Shown: positions 36,573 through 46,183 of the stretch, piece by piece
Numbering within the stretch: the first letter of the stretch is position 1
How the letters are laid out: every line of letters begins with the position of its first letter
NCBI GenBank assembly: GCA_016713445.1
Contig: JADJPB010000009.1
Coordinates: forward strand, 124,001-188,000
Direction of reading: 5' to 3'
Source of the DNA: Bacteroidota bacterium
GTDB taxonomy: Bacteria > Bacteroidota > Bacteroidia > AKYH767-A > OLB10
Length of the DNA stretch: 64,000 bases
Notes under the pieces: generated by a model
Told to the model about the DNA's origin: nothing
Databases searched by the model: none
Seen by the model: only the letters and a program-made list of their open reading frames with translations
Made by a program: the position numbers and the translations under genes

Positions 36573-37969
36573 ATGAAGTTTAAAACGATTATAGAACCAT
36601 TTAAGATTAAAATGGTGGAACCCATCCTGATGAGTACAGAGGAAATGCGAATTCAATTTTTGAAAGATGCTCATTACAATACTTTTTTACTTTCTTCTGA
36701 TCAAGTAATCATCGATTTACTTACCGATAGTGGGACATCTGCCATGAGCAATACACAATGGAGTGGTATGATGATGGGTGATGAGTCTTATGCCGGTGCA
36801 ACGAGTTGGTATAAATTAGAGAAAGTGATTTTTGAGTTGACGGGTATGCCCTATATTTTACCTACCCATCAAGGACGTGCAGCTGAAAGAATTTTATATG
36901 GAACAATTGGTCAAAAAGGAAAAATATTTATCAGCAATACCCATTTTGATACTACGAGAGCGAATATTGAATTTACAGGAGCGGAAGCCATCGATATTCC
37001 TATTAAAATCGAAGACAGCAATGAGCATTTCAGAGGTGATTTGGATGTATTTCAGTTGAAAGAGTTAATCAAAGAAAAGGAGCTGAAAACATTGCAGCAG
37101 TCATTTTAACAGTGACGAATAACAGTGGCGGTGGTCAACCCGTCTCCATGAAAAATGCGAGGGAGATCAGTGACATTTGTAAAGCCAATCAAATTTTATT
37201 GATTTTGGATGGATGTAGAATTGCTGAAAATTCATACTCCGTGAAACATTATGAACCAGCTTACCATAATTATTCTTATCGGGATATTGCTAAAGAACTT
37301 TGCGCTTTGGCGGATGGATTTGTAATGAGTGCAAAAAAAGATGGAATGGTAAATATGGGTGGATTTCTTGCACTGCGAAATCAAAAATTGGCCGACGATT
37401 GCAAGAACTTGTTGATCATCACAGAGGGTTTTACTACCTATGGTGGATTGTCAGGAAGAGATATGGAAGCTTTGGCAATTGGATTGGTTGAAGTTTTTCA
37501 TCCTGATTATTTGCATTATCGGATAGTGAGTACAACGTATTTAGGCCAACATCTACATGAATTAGGTGTACCGGTTATTCTTCCAGTGGGCGGACATGCG
37601 GTTTACATTGATGCTGCGAAAATGTATCCACATATTCCAATTAATGAATATCCTGGACAAGCTTTAGTGACTGAAATGTATAGAGTAGGAGGTGTGCGTT
37701 CTGTGGAAGTTGGCTCGGTGATGTTTGGAAAATACAATGAATTCGGAGAACTAATTCCCGCCGCTCGTGAATTAGTTCGTTTGGCATTACCCCGTCGTGT
37801 GTATACGCAGAGTCATTTGGATTACGTGGTAGAAGTGTTTGAAAAGCTTGCGAGAAACAAGGAATCCGTAAGAGGGTATAAGATCACTAAAGAGACTAAA
37901 TTTTTAAGACATTTCACTGCTCATTTTGAACCGCTTCAGAAAATAATAATAGAGCAAGTTGCAGTCTAA
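36573..37969 (+). CDS. tnaA: Tryptophanase / tyrosine phenol-lyase family enzyme (one frameshift)
   Basis: This PLP-dependent beta-eliminating lyase of about 465 residues is well conserved: KIKMVEPI, DLLTDSGTSAMSNTQW, PTHQGRAAERIL (PLP phosphate site), SNTHFDTTRANIEF, NNSGGGQPVS, LILDGCRIAEN and the PLP lysine in MSAKKDGMVN. The frame breaks near 37080 (AAAAGG; one A missing). Family members release indole from tryptophan or phenol from tyrosine, with pyruvate and ammonia. The two cannot be told apart safely by eye; tryptophanase is the more common in Bacteroidota. Confidence 0.88.
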
Positions 37970-37987
37970 GGAATAACTTTTTAAAGA

Positions 37988-38428
37988 ATGAAAAAGGAAA
38001 AAATTACGCTTACCAAATTGTTCTCTTTTGATGCTGCACATGCATTGGAAAATTATCCTGGAAAATGCAAATATATCCACGGACATACATATCACCTCCA
38101 TGTCACTATATCCGGTGAAATAATAAATAAAGTAGATCATCCTTATAATGGGATGATCATTGATTTTTCAGAAATGAAATTATGGGTTCAGGAATCAGTT
38201 CTTCAATTTTTTGATCATGCATTGCTCTTAAACAAGAGTTCAAAAGCAGCAAAACTAGATTTTCCAGAAAAAGGAAGGATTTATTTAACTTCTTATACAC
38301 CGACTTGTGAAAACATGTTGCTAGATATTGTAGCTAGACTGAAAAAAGGCATTCCTGCTTCCATTCAACTTTGTGAAGTACGTTTACAAGAAACTCCTTC
38401 TTCCTTTGCCACCTGGAGTGATCATTGA
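37988..38428 (+). CDS. queD: 6-carboxy-5,6,7,8-tetrahydropterin synthase / PTPS family
   Basis: The 146-residue protein has the zinc ligands of the PTPS fold (FDAAHAL and HGHTYHLHV), the catalytic Cys upstream of HGH (KCKYIHGH), the Asp-His pair (FFDHALLLN) and the C-terminal CEVRLQETPSSFATW with the pterin-binding Glu. QueD converts dihydroneopterin triphosphate in queuosine (7-deazaguanine) synthesis. It follows the tryptophanase by 18 bases and may be co-transcribed. No queC or queE is nearby. Confidence 0.9.
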   Translation: MKKEKITLTKLFSFDAAHALENYPGKCKYIHGHTYHLHVTISGEIINKVDHPYNGMIIDFSEMKLWVQESVLQFFDHALLLNKSSKAAKLDFPEKGRIYLTSYTPTCENMLLDIVARLKKGIPASIQLCEVRLQETPSSFATWSDH

Positions 38429-38434
38429 GTGATT

Positions 38435-38881
38435 TTACTCTTTTATCACAAATACAATATTGGGCAATTTTAATTCTACTCCATCCATATCTTTGCCAAC
38501 CACTTCTTTCAAAAATATCGTGTCGCCGGGCTTTAATTGATTGATTGCTTTTTTAGCTAAAATTGGAATTCCATTGTTAGCAAGCCCATATTCTTTTGTT
38601 TGAAGTGGATTCATGATAATTGTGGTAAAAATGAATTGACTGAGTGAATAAGGTTTGCCGTCATTACAAATTACAGTAAGTGGTAAACTGTCGGCCCAAA
38701 ATTGCGCATCTGCTAGTGTAATCTTTGAAGATGTACTAGAATCACTCGGTACATGACAAATTTTCAAACTTGGCGTTTTTGGTTTTGAATTTTTTGCCGT
38801 TTTAGGCGATTGTGCAAGCATAAAAAATGGAAAAAACACAAGTGATAAGAGAGCGAATTGATTTTTAGTTTTTTGCAACAT
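38435..38881 (-). CDS. Exported GldM C-terminal domain-like protein
   Basis: This 148-residue protein has a signal peptide (FALLSLVFFPFFMLAQ). From about residue 50 it resembles the last domain of the gliding/T9SS protein GldM: a strand-rich region with FIFTTIIMNPLQTKEYGLANNG, LKPGDTIFLKEVVGKDMDGVE and LPNIVFVIKE. As a free-standing domain it could be periplasmic and contact T9SS or related machinery, but this is inference. It converges with queD, which ends six bases away. Confidence 0.7.
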   Translation of the reverse strand: MLQKTKNQFALLSLVFFPFFMLAQSPKTAKNSKPKTPSLKICHVPSDSSTSSKITLADAQFWADSLPLTVICNDGKPYSLSQFIFTTIIMNPLQTKEYGLANNGIPILAKKAINQLKPGDTIFLKEVVGKDMDGVELKLPNIVFVIKE

Positions 38882-39000
38882 AATTTATGTATTTTGAAGA
38901 ACCTAAATTTAGAAATTAAGTGTAAGCAAAGGATGAATTTCGGAAACATTTTTAGTCAAGGATGCGTAATAACACACTGTGCCTAATTCTCAACACATAT

Positions 39001-39008
39001 TAACTTTG
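39001..39008 (+). promoter_or_regulatory. Candidate -7 box of the hybrid kinase gene
   Basis: TAACTTTG matches TAnnTTTG and lies nine bases before the ATG at 39018. This would leave almost no leader, so it may be coincidental. Confidence 0.25.
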
Positions 39009-39017
39009 CGTAAAAGT

Positions 39018-41882
39018 ATGAAATTCAATACATTAATAATGTTTTTATTGGCTTTTTGTTGCTCTATTTGTAGTCCTCTTTATGCACATGAAAATATTTG
39101 CAATTTAACCAAAGCATTAGCCGATCATCCGGTTAAAGACACAGGCAGGGTTAAAATTTTGGAGCATTTAACTTTTTTTGAAAGATATAAGGATACCAAC
39201 AAGGCGTTGAAATATGCATCTGAAGCTTATGAAATTTCAGATAGTTTGAATTATTCATTCGGTGTAGTGTTCAGTTTAAATCATATTGGAAGTTGCTATT
39301 TAGCACAAGGCCAATATAAAAAAGCAATCGAGCAATATTTAAAAGTGTTGAATCGAGAGAATGATTTTAATGACGAGGTGATTCTACGAGCCGTTACTCT
39401 TTCTATCAATAATTTAGGAATGGTTTATTTTGAGTTGAATGATAACCAACATGCGGAGTATTTTTTCAGGAAAGCACTAATCATTGACGAAAACATAGGT
39501 AATAAAAGGGGCATTGCCCGAGAGCAAGGAAATCTGGGAAAAATTAAACTGGAATACAATGAATTTGATTCAGCTCAATATTATTTGGAAAATGCATCCA
39601 GAATAAACACAGAGATTGGAAATAGTATTGGAGAGATTGAATGCGTCGTAGATATTGCCTTAGTTTATTTTCGAAAAGGGGAATATCAAATTTCAAAAAG
39701 TATTTTACTTAATCTTCAAAAAAGGATATCAGCAGACAATGTAGTTGCAGGGATTTGGATAAACCAAATTTTAGGAAAAATTAGTTATCAGCAAAATGAT
39801 ATTAAAGCCGCAATTGCCTTTCAACGTAGAGCGCTTGATAGTGCTAAAAAGGTTTCTGATTATTCTTTGTCCAGATCCTGTGTAAAGCAACTGGCAGAAT
39901 TGTATCGAACAAATGGTGAATACTCAATTGCATTAGCCTATATAGATACTTTTAATATTTATACAACGAAATTATCGAGAAATAATGTTGGTTTAGCAAA
40001 TGGCGTTAAACTGTATAATTTCGATCATGCCAATTCGGAGAAAGAAGTAGGCATGTTAGAAAGAAACCATGATAACATGGTGTATTACAATTCACGTTTA
40101 ATTAGTATGAGAAATGGGTTGGTGCTTTCACTTTCATTTTCTCTGATTTTGGGCGCTATCATTTATAAGGCATATCGTGATAAACGAAGAGTAAATCGTG
40201 AATTGATGCAAAAGTTTAAAGAAGTTCGCTTGAAGAATGATGAAATTGAATCAAAAAATGTGGAAATTGAGGCAATCAATGCAGCGTTGCTTGAAATTAA
40301 TGCATCACTAAATAGAAATGAATTTCAACTGAAAGAAGCTCAGCGAATAGCAGGTCTGGGAAGTTGGGAATTTAGAAAGGAAGAGAAAAGATTTACATGT
40401 TCAGAGTATTTGGTAAAAATGTTTTTTGGTCAGCAAATAAATACATCTGACTTTACCTTAAAAATGTTTCTTTCTATTGTATTTTATGATGACATGAAAA
40501 TGGTGTTTCAAGCATTGCGTCGTGTAATGGTTCTGGGACATGAAGAAAATTTAGCTTTTAGAATAGTAAATCGTCAAGGTGAAATAAGATACTTACAAGC
40601 TCGAGCTGTTCCAATGTGTACAGAGCAAGGTGAAATAATGTTGATTGCAGGTACTTTGTTAGATACTACAACTCAAAAGAAGATTGAAATTGGTTTGCAG
40701 GAAGCTAAAGAGCATGCAGAAATGGCGAATCATTCGAAGAGTGCCTTTTTAGCAAATATGAGCCATGAGATCAGAACTCCATTGAATGGAATTATTGGTT
40801 TTACGGATATTTTACGAAAAGATTCTGAAGGTGTTCATTTGGAATATTTGAACCACATTAGAAATTCAAGTGATAATCTATTAGTGATTTTAAACGATAT
40901 TTTAGACTTCAATAAAATTGAAGTTGGAAAGCTAGTGATTGAAGAGACGAATTTCTCTTTGCGAGAAATGGTGGATGAAGCACTTGCACCTTATATGTTT
41001 CAAGCCAGAGAAAAGGCATTAATGCTTAACGTAGTTTGTTCCGCGGAAGTGCCAGAGTTTGTGGTTGGTGACCCACATCGTACGCGTCAAGTGATTATTA
41101 ATTTTATTTCAAACGCCATTAAATTTACACGGTCAGGTTCTATCGTGGTTGCTATTTCAGTGGAAGAAATGAGTATTCCGGAAGGAAACGATCTTACGTT
41201 AAAGTTTGTTATTTCGGATTCTGGTGTGGGTGTACCAAAAGATAAACAGGGTAGCATTTTTGAGGTATTTACTCAAGCAGATAGTTCCACGACTCGAAAC
41301 TATGGTGGTACCGGCCTAGGCCTTGCAATCAATTCTCAACTAGCAAAGTTGATGGGTGGTGCTTCTGGAATTGTAAGCCCAGGTACATTGGCTTCTTTTA
41401 ACTGTCCGGGTTCTGATTTTTGGTTCACAATTAAAGTAAAACGTGGAAAGAAATTGCCCTCGTCGTTAAATACAGTTATAACGGAGAATTATGTGTTTGA
41501 GACCAGACTTAAAATATTAGTAGCCGAGGATAATCAAATTAATCAGATACTAATTAAGAAGGTATTAGATGCCATGAATTGTGAAGTTAAATTAGTGGAT
41601 AACGGTAAAATGGCAATCGATGCTTTAGAAGATGATAAGTTCGATGCTGTTTTAATGGATATTCAAATGCCTATTATGGATGGGCATCAAGCTACAATGA
41701 TTATTCGACAAAAAATTAGTGAAGCAATTCCAGTGATTGGAGTTTCAGCAAATGTTTTTAAAGAAGATATTGAAAAGAGTTTATTCGTTGGAATGAATGC
41801 TCATATTGGAAAACCTTTTACTTCAAAAGAATTATATGAGGTGATTTCACGGTTTGTTTTCGAAAAGCAATTCAATCATTAA
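39018..41882 (+). CDS. Hybrid sensor histidine kinase with periplasmic TPR sensor
   Basis: From ATG 39018 the protein has about 954 residues: signal sequence (LIMFLLAFCCSICSPLYA), TPR-rich periplasmic region (to about residue 330), one membrane helix (VLSLSFSLILGAIIYKAY), a coiled coil, a PAS domain (AQRIAGLGSWEF), HisKA with FLANMSHEIRTPLNG (phospho-His), HATPase_c (DPHRTRQVIINFISNAIKFT, GTGLGLAI) and a C-terminal receiver (ILVAEDNQINQ, phospho-Asp in VLMDIQMPIMDG, Lys in IGKPF). There is no output domain, so the receiver probably relays phosphate or modulates the kinase. No cognate regulator is adjacent, and the stimulus is unknown. Confidence 0.92.
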   Translation: MKFNTLIMFLLAFCCSICSPLYAHENICNLTKALADHPVKDTGRVKILEHLTFFERYKDTNKALKYASEAYEISDSLNYSFGVVFSLNHIGSCYLAQGQYKKAIEQYLKVLNRENDFNDEVILRAVTLSINNLGMVYFELNDNQHAEYFFRKALIIDENIGNKRGIAREQGNLGKIKLEYNEFDSAQYYLENASRINTEIGNSIGEIECVVDIALVYFRKGEYQISKSILLNLQKRISADNVVAGIWINQILGKISYQQNDIKAAIAFQRRALDSAKKVSDYSLSRSCVKQLAELYRTNGEYSIALAYIDTFNIYTTKLSRNNVGLANGVKLYNFDHANSEKEVGMLERNHDNMVYYNSRLISMRNGLVLSLSFSLILGAIIYKAYRDKRRVNRELMQKFKEVRLKNDEIESKNVEIEAINAALLEINASLNRNEFQLKEAQRIAGLGSWEFRKEEKRFTCSEYLVKMFFGQQINTSDFTLKMFLSIVFYDDMKMVFQALRRVMVLGHEENLAFRIVNRQGEIRYLQARAVPMCTEQGEIMLIAGTLLDTTTQKKIEIGLQEAKEHAEMANHSKSAFLANMSHEIRTPLNGIIGFTDILRKDSEGVHLEYLNHIRNSSDNLLVILNDILDFNKIEVGKLVIEETNFSLREMVDEALAPYMFQAREKALMLNVVCSAEVPEFVVGDPHRTRQVIINFISNAIKFTRSGSIVVAISVEEMSIPEGNDLTLKFVISDSGVGVPKDKQGSIFEVFTQADSSTTRNYGGTGLGLAINSQLAKLMGGASGIVSPGTLASFNCPGSDFWFTIKVKRGKKLPSSLNTVITENYVFETRLKILVAEDNQINQILIKKVLDAMNCEVKLVDNGKMAIDALEDDKFDAVLMDIQMPIMDGHQATMIIRQKISEAIPVIGVSANVFKEDIEKSLFVGMNAHIGKPFTSKELYEVISRFVFEKQFNH

Positions 41883-42368
41883 TTATCCGATTCTAAATAA
41901 GTGTGCCATTTTTATTGCAGTGATTCCCGCCTCAAAGCCTTTGTTTCCATATTTTCCACCTGCCCGATCACTAGCTTGTTGCATAGTGTTCGGTGTTAGT
42001 ACTCCAAAGATTACGGGTTTGTTGTGCTGAATACTTAACTGTGTTATTCCATGAGCGACTGCATCACAGATAAAATCAAAATGTCGAGTCTCTCCTTGTA
42101 TTACACATCCTAAACAAATAATGGAATCCCATTTTTTTTCATTCAAAAGTAAGGATGCTCCAGCAGTCAATTCAAAACTTCCTGGTACATATTTAATGGT
42201 GATATTTTCTTTTTTTGCACCCGCTAAGTCAAGTGCTTCTAGTGCACCACTCAATAAGGCTCCAGTGATTTTTTCATTCCATTCTGAAACAACAATGCCG
42301 AACTGAAAGGGTTCGGCATTGGGTAAATCTTTAGGAAGTGTAGATAATGATTGATGTGCTGATGACAT
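41883..42368 (-). CDS. ribH: 6,7-dimethyl-8-ribityllumazine synthase
   Basis: RibH condenses the riboflavin precursors to dimethylribityllumazine. The 161-residue length and the motifs are typical: FGIVVSEWNEKIT, YVPGSFELTAGASLLL, CLGCVIQGETRHFDFIC, PVIFGVLTPNTMQQASDRAGG with GNKG-EA. Known members assemble as icosahedral shells. It converges with the histidine kinase gene and follows the TPR membrane protein on the same strand. ribD is in the same window at 49825 but not in the same operon. Confidence 0.95.
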   Translation of the reverse strand: MSSAHQSLSTLPKDLPNAEPFQFGIVVSEWNEKITGALLSGALEALDLAGAKKENITIKYVPGSFELTAGASLLLNEKKWDSIICLGCVIQGETRHFDFICDAVAHGITQLSIQHNKPVIFGVLTPNTMQQASDRAGGKYGNKGFEAGITAIKMAHLFRIG

Positions 42369-42374
42369 GAATTA

Positions 42375-43056
42375 TTAATTATTTGCAAGGGCCGATTCTG
42401 CACGACCTATATACTGATCAATATCTCTTGCTTCCGTACTCATGGGAAAATCATTTTTAATTTCTTTATAGATGGCGAGAGCAGCACTGTAGTCTTTCTT
42501 TTGCTCATAAGCGAAAGCAGTTTTTTTTCATGAATAGTGGACAAGTGAAATTGTTTTCATCCCAATCCATTGCTTTTTTGTAAAAACTAATCGATTCATC
42601 CAAATTTCCCAATTCCATGTAAGCGCCACCAATAGCACCGAGTGCTAATGCACCTGTAATATCATCTTCAGCATCATAATTTTTTAGTGCTTCAATGGCT
42701 TTTTCATATTCACCTTTTTTAAGATAGCTCATTCCTAAATAATAGTTCGCTAAATTACCTGAAGGAGATGAACCGTAATTTTCAACGATTTCTTCAAATC
42801 CAGGATAAGAACCATCACCAGCTATGGCTAATTTAATACTGTCTTGTCCAAAATATTGCTCCGCCATGAACATGTCTTCACGTGCTGCTTCTTCTTGAGG
42901 TTTTACTATAAATTGATTATAACCAAAGTAAGCAAGTACAACAAGTACAATGGTACCACCAATTATGCTTAAGCTCTTTTTATTTTGGTGAACGTAATGT
43001 TCAACTTTGTCGATACTTTCGGCGATCTCAAAGCCATCTTTTTTGTCTGCAGACAT
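42375..43056 (-). CDS. Membrane-anchored tetratricopeptide repeat protein (one frameshift)
   Basis: The cytoplasmic N-terminus (SADKKDGFEIAESIDKVEHYV) is followed by one membrane helix (LSIIGGTIVLVVLAYFGYNQF), then TPR-like repeats (YYLGMSYLKKGEYEKAIEAL, GGAYMELGNLDESISFYKKA), as in YfgM-like proteins. A run of A near 42527 shifts the frame; repair adds a last repeat ending IGRAESALANN, for about 226 residues. It lies just upstream of ribH on the same strand, a frequent Bacteroidota neighbourhood. Probably envelope protein quality control. Confidence 0.82.
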
Positions 43057-43143
43057 TTCCTTTAAAGAATTAATTTTTTTCGGAACGGCAAAGATAATAG
43101 ATTTATTGATCGGTAAAAAGTGAATTCAAAGGAATGGACTTCT

Positions 43144-43606
43144 TATATATCGCTGTTTTTCAATAGTTTCGCTGATACATTAATGGAAGCTTTGTTTAGC
43201 AAGTCAAATACTTCCTCAAAATGCTTCTTATCACCATAGTAGGGATCAGGCACATCTTGTTTACCTAATCCAGCAAATTCTAGGAATAAATGAATACGTT
43301 TTGCTGCTCTTTAGTTGAAATTGCTAGAAGATCTTTATAGTTGTTTTGATCCATAGCAAAGATAAAATCGAATTTCTCAAAATCATTTTTTGATACTTGA
43401 CGAGCCGATAACTTACTAATATCAATTCCATGGTCGGAAGCAACTTGAATGGATCTTGGATCGGGTGCTGAACCCTGGTGGTAATTTATAGTGCCTGCAG
43501 AATCGATTTCGTGAGGTAGATGCAATGATTTTAAGTGTTTTGTTAAGATACCCTCCGCTAAAGGAGATCGGCAAATATTACCTAAGCAAACCATTAGTAT
43601 TTTCAT
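43144..43606 (-). CDS. Low-molecular-weight protein tyrosine phosphatase (one frameshift)
   Basis: The P-loop CLGNICRSPLAEG (CX5R-S) lies at residues 7-19, and after repair of one missing A near 43300 the general-acid Asp is in DVPDPYYGD. About 154 residues. It removes phosphate from tyrosine residues; in other bacteria the family regulates capsule or stress functions. It lies just after dnaA on the same strand, a common Bacteroidota order. The remaining part (FEEVFDLLNKASINVSAKLL) is complete to the stop. Confidence 0.9.
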
Positions 43607-43627
43607 GAGCGTAGCGTTGAAGCAAAG

Positions 43628-43655
43628 AAGTCCCGATCAATGACCGAGACTTCTT
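43628..43655 (-). terminator. Hairpin between dnaA and the phosphatase gene
   Basis: GAAGTCCCGATCA and TGACCGAGACTTC pair with two mismatches, 20 bases after the dnaA stop. The following bases are only weakly T-rich, so it may attenuate rather than stop transcription. Confidence 0.4.
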
Positions 43656-43675
43656 ATCTATTTCTATTTTAATTA

Positions 43676-45148
43676 TTACCTAGATAGGTTAATGCGCTTT
43701 TGCAAATCAACAACTTGTGCTTTGAATTTTTTATCCGTATCCATTAAGTTGTTTACTGTACGGCAAGCATGTAAAACGGTAGCGTGGTCTTTTCCACCAC
43801 AATGCATTCCGATATTTGATAATGACGATTTAGTAAACTGTTTACTAAAGTACATTGCTAATTGACGTGCCTGAACTACTTCTCTCTTACGTGTTTTAGA
43901 TTTTAAAACTTCCAATGCTAACTCAAAATAATCACAAACTATTTTTTGAATGTAATCGATAGAAATTTCGTGAACCGTATTTTTCACAAATTTATCTATC
44001 ATTTGTTTTGCCAACTCTAGAGTAATCGGTTTTTTATTTAATGAAGATTGTGCAATGATGGAGATTAAAGCGCCTTCAAGCTCACGTATATTATTCGTGA
44101 TGCTCAATGCGATATACTCGCTGATTTCATTTGGAAGTTCAATACCATCGATATACATTTTCTTCTTTAGAATGGTGATACGCGTTTCTAAATCCGGAAC
44201 TTGTAAATCTGCCGCTAAGCCCCATTTAAAGCGAGACAATAAACGCTGCTCCATCCCTTGTAAATCAACAGGTGCCTTATCACATGTCAAAATAATTTGC
44301 TTGTTGTTTTGATGTAAATGGTTGAAAATATGGAAGAATACATCTTGTGTTTTTTCTTTTCCCGCAAAAAATTGTATGTCATCAATGATAAGCACATCCA
44401 TCATTTGATAAAAATGCACGAAATCATTTTGACTATTGTTCCTCACAGAATCAACGAATTGAAGCATGAACTTTTCACTGGGAACGTATAAAACAGTTTT
44501 CTCAGGGAAATTATTTTTTATCTCAATTCCAATGGAATGCGCTAAATGTGTTTTCCCTAATCCTACGTTGCCGTAAATTAGGAGAGGATTAAAAGATGTT
44601 CCACCGGGCTTTTGTGCAACAGCATAACCCGCTGAACGAGCAAGACGATTGCAATCACCTTCCACTAAATTGTCAAATGAATAGTTTGAATTTAATTGAG
44701 GATCAATGTCTATTTTTTTTAATCCCGGAATGATAAACGGATTTCTAATTCCGCCGCTAATTTGTTGAGGCATAGTAACCGATGAATTCTTTAATCCATT
44801 GTTACTTTTAGCTGGCAATTTAACCGTATAAGCCTTGGTAGTTTGTGTTGCATTCTCCATTAAAATAGAGTACTCTAATCTACCTTCAGTTCCTAATTCT
44901 CTTTTGATGGTTTTACGTAACAAACCAATATAATGCTCTTCAAGCCATTCGTAAACGAATTGACTTGGTACTTCAATAGTTAGTGTGCTCCCGTCGAGTT
45001 TTACTGCTCTAATGGGCTCAAACCAAGTTTTGAAATTTTGTGGGTTGACGTTGTCCCGGATGAGCTTCAAACAATTTTCCCAAACTTGTTCGCTTGTTTT
45101 ATCCTTGGATACTGAATCTTTTTCTTTTTGCATACCTGCTGAAGGCAT
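43676..45148 (-). CDS. dnaA: Chromosomal replication initiator protein
   Basis: This 490-residue DnaA has domain I (VWENCLKLIRDNVNPQNFKTWFEPI), a linker, the AAA+ domain with Walker A (YGNVGLGKTHLAHSIG), Walker B (VLIIDDIQFFAGK) and sensor (LLSRFKWG), and the DNA-binding domain IV signature (MHCGGKDHATVLHACRTV). The start may be at 45133 (MQKEKDS), as the first five residues are not conserved. No cluster of DnaA boxes is seen within 1 kb on either side, so the origin is probably elsewhere. Intact. Confidence 0.97.
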   Translation of the reverse strand: MPSAGMQKEKDSVSKDKTSEQVWENCLKLIRDNVNPQNFKTWFEPIRAVKLDGSTLTIEVPSQFVYEWLEEHYIGLLRKTIKRELGTEGRLEYSILMENATQTTKAYTVKLPAKSNNGLKNSSVTMPQQISGGIRNPFIIPGLKKIDIDPQLNSNYSFDNLVEGDCNRLARSAGYAVAQKPGGTSFNPLLIYGNVGLGKTHLAHSIGIEIKNNFPEKTVLYVPSEKFMLQFVDSVRNNSQNDFVHFYQMMDVLIIDDIQFFAGKEKTQDVFFHIFNHLHQNNKQIILTCDKAPVDLQGMEQRLLSRFKWGLAADLQVPDLETRITILKKKMYIDGIELPNEISEYIALSITNNIRELEGALISIIAQSSLNKKPITLELAKQMIDKFVKNTVHEISIDYIQKIVCDYFELALEVLKSKTRKREVVQARQLAMYFSKQFTKSSLSNIGMHCGGKDHATVLHACRTVNNLMDTDKKFKAQVVDLQKRINLSR

Positions 45149-45238
45149 TTGAAATTCGTGTTCGAATTGGTGAATAAAAGTTTTACTGTTCTACTATTCG
45201 GCAAATATTGTTTAAAAACATTTTAAAAAAAAATTTAT

Positions 45239-46183
45239 TTAGCTTGACTTTGTAGAAATTTTTACTGTAGAGGCAGAATGCCTGATTCTCCGTGACTTTT
45301 TTTCAAAGAGAAAATCAATCCTTCCCAGTTTGATTCCTCCCCAACCAACTTGCGCTATAATCATGTTTTTTTGTATTGAATTTTTTACTATTAAGGGTTC
45401 GTCTAAAAAGGTATGAGTGTGGCCACCAAGGATTAAATCAATATTCTTACTTTGTTCTGCTAATTTCAGGTCTGAAATTTTGGAATCTTCGTATTTTAAT
45501 CCTAAATGGGAAAGGCAAATTACCAGATCGCAATTCTCTTCCATTTTTAGGTGTCTAGCAGTGTCGTTTGCACTTTGAACGGGGTTAAGATACGAAATAT
45601 TTTTAATAAGTCGCTCATCGACCAAACCTTTTAATTCTATGCCAATTCCAAATATGCCAACTTTGATTTCTCCTTTTTGGAAAATTTTGTACCGTTCAAT
45701 TTTTCCTGATAGTCCTGAGTCGACAAAGCGGTAGTTGGCATTAAGAATGGGAAACTGTGCGTGGATAAGTTGCCTGGATAAGCCCTCTGCGCCATTATCG
45801 AAATCATGGTTGCCTAAGGTGGCAGCATCATAGCGAAGTGTGCTCATGGCTTTTAATTCAACCTCACCGCCAAAAATATTGAAGTAGGGAGTCCCCTGAA
45901 AAAAGTCACCACTATCAAGTAAGAGTACATGTTGTTGCTCAGCTCTGATTTTTTCAATGACACTTAATCGTTGCGCTATCCCGCCCATACCTGGAAACTT
46001 TGGATCATTAAAAGGGAATGGATCTATACGGCTATGTGTATCGTTCGTATGTAATATAGTAAGTGTGTGAATTTCCCTTTCAGCAAAAACATCTAAGGGG
46101 ATTCCGCAAATACCAATCGCTGTAGCAATTTTTAGGGAGCTGCCTAAAAATTCTCTTCTATTGAATTTTAATAAGTCTTCCAT
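45239..46183 (-). CDS. 5'-nucleotidase/UshA-type metallophosphoesterase domain protein
   Basis: The 314-residue protein has a Tat-like signal (FNRREFLGSSLKIATAIGICGIP), then the calcineurin-like metal motifs: ILHTNDTHSR, LLDSGDFFQG, ATLGNHDFDNG, CLSHLG and LGGHTHTF. It therefore holds the complete catalytic domain of a 5'-nucleotidase but lacks the substrate-binding C-terminal domain, which is encoded just upstream as a separate lipoprotein. The two genes overlap by 26 bases and must be co-translated; they probably act together in the periplasm. Confidence 0.92.
   Translation of the reverse strand: MEDLLKFNRREFLGSSLKIATAIGICGIPLDVFAEREIHTLTILHTNDTHSRIDPFPFNDPKFPGMGGIAQRLSVIEKIRAEQQHVLLLDSGDFFQGTPYFNIFGGEVELKAMSTLRYDAATLGNHDFDNGAEGLSRQLIHAQFPILNANYRFVDSGLSGKIERYKIFQKGEIKVGIFGIGIELKGLVDERLIKNISYLNPVQSANDTARHLKMEENCDLVICLSHLGLKYEDSKISDLKLAEQSKNIDLILGGHTHTFLDEPLIVKNSIQKNMIIAQVGWGGIKLGRIDFLFEKKSRRIRHSASTVKISTKSS

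Noticed and set aside
36573..37969. tnaA as a real two-part pseudogene
   Set aside because: Both halves are fully conserved and one added A in an AAAAGG run restores the frame.
45149..45238. Replication origin next to dnaA
   Set aside because: No cluster of DnaA boxes or AT-rich 13-mers could be seen on either side of dnaA.
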